Source: Pseudomonadota bacterium (lineage in GTDB: Bacteria; Desulfobacterota; Desulfobacteria; Desulfobacterales; ETH-SRB1). From it: a DNA stretch of 5,986 nt. Within the stretch, counting starts at the first letter, position 1; each line of letters starts with the position of its first letter. A program made the translations under genes and the position numbers. This document shows positions 4,923 through 5,986 of the stretch, piece after piece. The notes below the pieces were generated by a model. The model saw only the letters and a program-made list of their open reading frames with translations. It did no database searches and was not told the DNA's origin. The stretch spans positions 1 through 5,986 of the forward strand of contig JAHIKR010000047.1 of assembly GCA_018897415.1 (NCBI GenBank), read 5' to 3'.

Positions 4923-5986
4923 TGAAAAAGAGCAATATTAACAGAATAAGAAATATCGGTATTATGGCACACATTGATGCCGGAAAGACAACCGTTACAG
5001 AGCGGATACTTTATTATACTGGCAGATCACACAAAATCGGCGAAGTCCATAACGGTGAAGCTGTAATGGACTGGATGCCCGATGAACAGGAAAGAGGCAT
5101 CACCATTACTTCTGCCGTTACTACCTGCCTCTGGAAGGATAGCGAAATCCATATCATAGACACTCCAGGGCATGTTGATTTTACAATCGAAGTAGAACGC
5201 TCTCTGAGAGTGCTTGACGGCGCCATAGGCGTTTTCTGTGCTGTCGGAGGTGTGGAGCCACAATCAGAAACAGTATGGAGACAGGCTGACAAGTATCTTG
5301 TCCCCAAAATAGCCTTCATCAACAAGCTGGACAGAATCGGAGCTGACTTTTTCGGCACAATAAATATGATGAAAGAAAAGTTACATGCAAATCCTCTTAT
5401 TATGCAGCTGCCGGTCGGATTTGAAGAAAACTTTGCAGGCGCAATTGACCTTATTAAAATGAAACAGACCATCTGGGACAATGAGACACTTGGAGCAACG
5501 TACACAACTGATGATATATCCAGTGATTATCTCGATAAAGCAAATGAATATCGCGAAAAGCTTATTGAAACTGTAGCCGAAGTCGATGACGAAATAATGG
5601 AGGCCTATCTTTCTGAATCTCCAATTGCCGATGAAAGCCTTCTTAACGCTATACGAAAGGCAACTGTCAATTTAAGTCTGGTTCCTGTACTATGCGGAAG
5701 TGCTCTGAGGAATAAAGGAATTCAGCCTCTCCTTGATGCAATTGTCCGTTTCCTTCCCAGCCCTGCAGACATTCCCCCCATTAAAGGATTACATCCTGAC
5801 ACCGGGGAACCAATTGAATGCATTGCAAAAGATACTGAGCCTCTTGCAGCATTAATATTTAAGGTTTCAATGATCGAAGGGAGGAAACTCTCTTATGTCA
5901 GAATATACAGCGGGAAAATGGAAGCCGGCAGCGAAGTTTACAATCCTTTTCGCAAGAAAAAAGAGAAACTTTCCCGTATCCTACGA
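4919..5986 (+). CDS. fusA: Translation elongation factor G (EF-G), 5' part
   Basis: This is the N-terminal 356 codons of an EF-G-type translational GTPase, which drives ribosomal translocation or recycling; the rest lies beyond the right edge. The G domain has all five motifs, numbered from ATG 4919: AHIDAGKT at 17-24 (G1), RGITIT at 59-64 (G2), DTPGHVDF at 81-88 (G3), NKLD at 135-138 (G4) and GSAL at 260-263 (G5). The EF-G-specific GVEPQSETVWRQADKY is at 111-126. Domain II begins near 305. Two in-frame ATGs occur, at 4919 and 4922. Both overlap the GerMN TGA, so translation is probably coupled, and there is no clear ribosome binding site. Domain II reads FKVSMIEGRKLSYVRIYSG, where canonical EF-G has a DP-x-VGKL stretch. 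This suggests a paralogue (fusA2 or spdEFG-like) rather than the str-operon copy, as does the absence of rpsL, rpsG and tuf nearby. Being EF-G is certain; the subfamily is inference. Confidence 0.93.
   Translation, partial: MMKKSNINRIRNIGIMAHIDAGKTTVTERILYYTGRSHKIGEVHNGEAVMDWMPDEQERGITITSAVTTCLWKDSEIHIIDTPGHVDFTIEVERSLRVLDGAIGVFCAVGGVEPQSETVWRQADKYLVPKIAFINKLDRIGADFFGTINMMKEKLHANPLIMQLPVGFEENFAGAIDLIKMKQTIWDNETLGATYTTDDISSDYLDKANEYREKLIETVAEVDDEIMEAYLSESPIADESLLNAIRKATVNLSLVPVLCGSALRNKGIQPLLDAIVRFLPSPADIPPIKGLHPDTGEPIECIAKDTEPLAALIFKVSMIEGRKLSYVRIYSGKMEAGSEVYNPFRKKKEKLSRILR

Noticed and set aside
5014..5505. Minus-strand open frame of 163 codons opposite the EF-G G domain.
   Set aside because: It is antisense to conserved GTPase motifs, so its openness is explained by codon constraints on the EF-G strand.
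1..5986. CRISPR array, tRNA, insertion sequence, toxin-antitoxin or defence genes.
   Set aside because: No regularly spaced repeats, cloverleaf-like segments, transposase motifs or defence domains were seen. All long frames are accounted for by housekeeping families.

Overview
The window looks like ordinary core chromosome of an anaerobic, AT-rich bacterium, most likely a Desulfobacterota (sulfate-reducer type) relative. That placement is inference. It rests on the gene set: [NiFe]-hydrogenase maturation HypB, a three-domain NifU with NifS, a family II manganese pyrophosphatase, and a GerMN protein coupled to an EF-G paralogue. No marker gene such as rRNA is present to settle it.

Layout, left to right. 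(1) Positions 1-471, plus strand: the 3' part of hypB, entering from outside the window. (2) Positions 478-2462, minus strand: a two-gene nifU-nifS operon read right to left, joined by a 4-base ATGA overlap and meeting hypB tail to tail across only 6 bases. (3) Positions 2463-3215: a 753-base AT-rich intergenic region between the divergent nifU and ppaC genes. It holds a nifU leader hairpin, candidate promoters, and two patches that look like decayed intergenic repeats, but no supportable gene. (4) Positions 3216-4139, plus strand: ppaC, family II inorganic pyrophosphatase, with a strong ribosome binding site and a textbook intrinsic terminator, so probably monocistronic. (5) From 4353, plus strand: a membrane-anchored GerMN-domain protein overlapping the start of an EF-G gene that runs off the right edge.

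How the genes work together. NifS takes sulfur from cysteine and NifU assembles and passes on Fe-S clusters. HypB delivers nickel to [NiFe] hydrogenase, so the left half is metallocofactor assembly for anaerobic metabolism. PpaC removes pyrophosphate made by biosynthesis and, in a sulfate reducer, by sulfate activation. EF-G is a translation GTPase. The GerMN protein has no assigned role here.

I did not find a convincing undescribed system. The observations most worth a second look are the GerMN/EF-G translational coupling, the sequence variant in EF-G domain II, and the repeat-like and structured elements of the nifU-ppaC intergenic region.
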